A DNA stretch of 6,842 nt, taken from Campylobacteraceae bacterium (GTDB taxonomy: Bacteria > Campylobacterota > Campylobacteria > Campylobacterales > Sulfurovaceae). Positions 6,519 to 6,842 of this stretch are shown here, piece after piece. The translations under genes were made by a program, and so were the position numbers. Position 1 is the stretch's first letter; each line of letters starts with the position of its first letter. The stretch spans positions 1-6,842 of the forward strand of contig JALWZK010000115.1 of assembly GCA_027002665.1 (NCBI GenBank), written 5' to 3'. The notes beneath the pieces are model-generated. The model was not told where the DNA came from. It saw only the letters and a list, made by a program, of their open reading frames with translations, and did no database searches.

Positions 6519-6774
6519 TCTGTTGTCGCTCCATCTCATAGGCATTTATCTGCATTCTGACCTCATTTATCTGTTCAGGTGTCACATTATCCTCAGCAGA
6601 CCATACAATATCTATATCTCCCCCATACTCTGCACCAATCTCCTCGATTTTAACTGCATACTCATTAATATCCATACATATCTCTATATGACCATCTCTC
6701 GTTGTATCGTTCAATTCGATATACCATATCCCTAATGGATTTGTTTTAATAGTCGAATTTATAATAACTGACAT
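6511..6774 (-). CDS. Small acidic protein of unknown function under an FNR-type site
   Basis: An 87-residue protein that I do not recognise. It is strongly acidic (17 Asp+Glu against 5 Lys+Arg), with no signal peptide, membrane segment or metal-binding Cys cluster; its only Cys is Cys33. By eye it alternates strands (VIINSTIK, GIWYIELN, HIEICMD), a helix (INEYAVKIEEIGAEYG), a strand (DIDIVWSA) and a charged C-terminal helix (TPEQINEVRMQINAYEMERQQ), which would suit a compact alpha/beta domain. ATG 6774 is chosen because AGGA (6784-6781) lies 6 nt upstream, inside a short leader behind a TATAAT box. A longer frame opening with TTG at 6837 would translate the FNR palindrome and has no support. 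Its stop codon lies within a promoter-like sequence for gdhA, 42 nt upstream of that gene. A role tied to nitrogen or redox metabolism is only inferred from the context. Confidence 0.75.
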   Translation of the reverse strand: MSVIINSTIKTNPLGIWYIELNDTTRDGHIEICMDINEYAVKIEEIGAEYGGDIDIVWSAEDNVTPEQINEVRMQINAYEMERQQML

Positions 6775-6795
6775 ATCTATTCCTATTTTTATTAA

Positions 6796-6801
6796 ATTAT
6801 A
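6796..6801 (-). promoter_or_regulatory. -10 box of the small acidic gene
   Basis: TATAAT on the minus strand, with predicted initiation near 6789 and a leader of about 15 nt holding the AGGA ribosome-binding site. The best -35 at 17-bp spacing is ATGATA (6824-6819), a weak 4-of-6 match abutting the FNR-type palindrome, as expected of an activator-dependent promoter. No TG extension is present. Confidence 0.55.
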
Positions 6802-6823
6802 ATAAAATCGAATATATCTATCA

Positions 6824-6837
6824 TTGATATGTATCAA
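6824..6837. promoter_or_regulatory. FNR/CRP-family operator, perfect TTGAT-N4-ATCAA
   Basis: The palindrome reads TTGATATGTATCAA on the plus strand, identical to the FNR consensus TTGAT-N4-ATCAA; the outer A/T pair extends the arms to 7 bp (6823-6838). Its centre at 6830.5 is 41.5 bp upstream of the start site near 6789 that the TATAAT at 6801-6796 predicts, which is the class II activator position. The regulator is not in the window. Sequence and spacing are seen; binding is inferred. Confidence 0.65.
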
Positions 6838-6842
6838 TATGG

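Noticed and set aside
6523..6735. 70-codon open frame on the plus strand
   Set aside because: Antisense to the small acidic gene, which has a ribosome-binding site and promoter. The antisense product is Ile/Leu/Tyr-rich, as expected from complementing acidic codons.
6790..6806. TTATTA/TAATAA inverted repeat around the -10 box of the small gene
   Set aside because: The arms are pure A/T in a very AT-rich promoter, so the symmetry is expected by chance.
6775..6837. N-terminal extension of the small acidic protein starting MIHINDRYIRF
   Set aside because: It would begin at a TTG that is part of the FNR-type palindrome, cross the -10 box, and lack a ribosome-binding site. The ATG at 6774 has one.

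Overview
The window is AT-rich bacterial DNA (roughly one third G+C by eye). It is densely packed and favours AGA for Arg, ATA for Ile and TTA/CTA for Leu. Together with the gene set (MurU-type uridylyltransferase, MsbA-type lipid exporter, MlaF-type ATPase, NADP-type GdhA) and strong extended -10 promoters (TGnTATAAT) with poor -35 boxes, this points to a Campylobacterota (Epsilonproteobacteria) chromosome, perhaps near Sulfurimonas or Sulfurovum. The phylum is an inference; I cannot name the genus. There are no transposons, tRNAs, rRNAs, CRISPR arrays or phage genes, and no gene-free stretch over 300 bases.

Layout. At the left edge murU (12-656, +) enters from an operon that starts outside the window. 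It meets a convergent DJ-1/YajL-family gene (667-1221, -) with only 10 bases between them. Everything else is also on the minus strand. Read in the direction of transcription, from right to left, the order is: a small unknown acidic protein (6774-6511); gdhA (6468-5107); mlaF (5081-4293); a family-6 UDG-superfamily hypoxanthine-DNA glycosylase (4289-3810); apaH (3807-2989); msbA (2992-1292); and the DJ-1 gene (1221-667). From mlaF to msbA the junctions are 3 nt, 2 nt and a 4-nt overlap, so these four genes are almost certainly co-transcribed and partly translationally coupled. gdhA lies 25 nt upstream of mlaF and probably heads the same transcript. The DJ-1 gene has its own extended -10 promoter in the 70-nt gap after msbA.

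Regulation. The clearest non-coding signal is at the right edge: a perfect FNR-type palindrome (TTGAT-N4-ATCAA, 6824-6837). Its centre is 41.5 bp upstream of the start site predicted from a TATAAT box, the classical class II activator position for CRP/FNR proteins. It would control the 87-residue protein of unknown function and, by read-through, possibly gdhA. gdhA itself is preceded by two tandem extended -10 boxes, the first of which contains the stop codon of the small gene.

Gene roles. GdhA makes glutamate from ammonium. MsbA and MlaF belong to envelope lipid transport. The glycosylase, ApaH and DJ-1 protein all deal with damaged bases, nucleotides or carbonyl-modified molecules. MurU recycles cell-wall MurNAc. 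Several starts are non-ATG (gdhA TTG, msbA TTG, apaH GTG), and the starts given for apaH, the DJ-1 gene and the small gene are the Shine-Dalgarno-supported ones rather than the longest reading frames. Most of the window is ordinary core genome. The points worth a second look are the FNR-box gene, the solitary mlaF, and the unusual operon composition.
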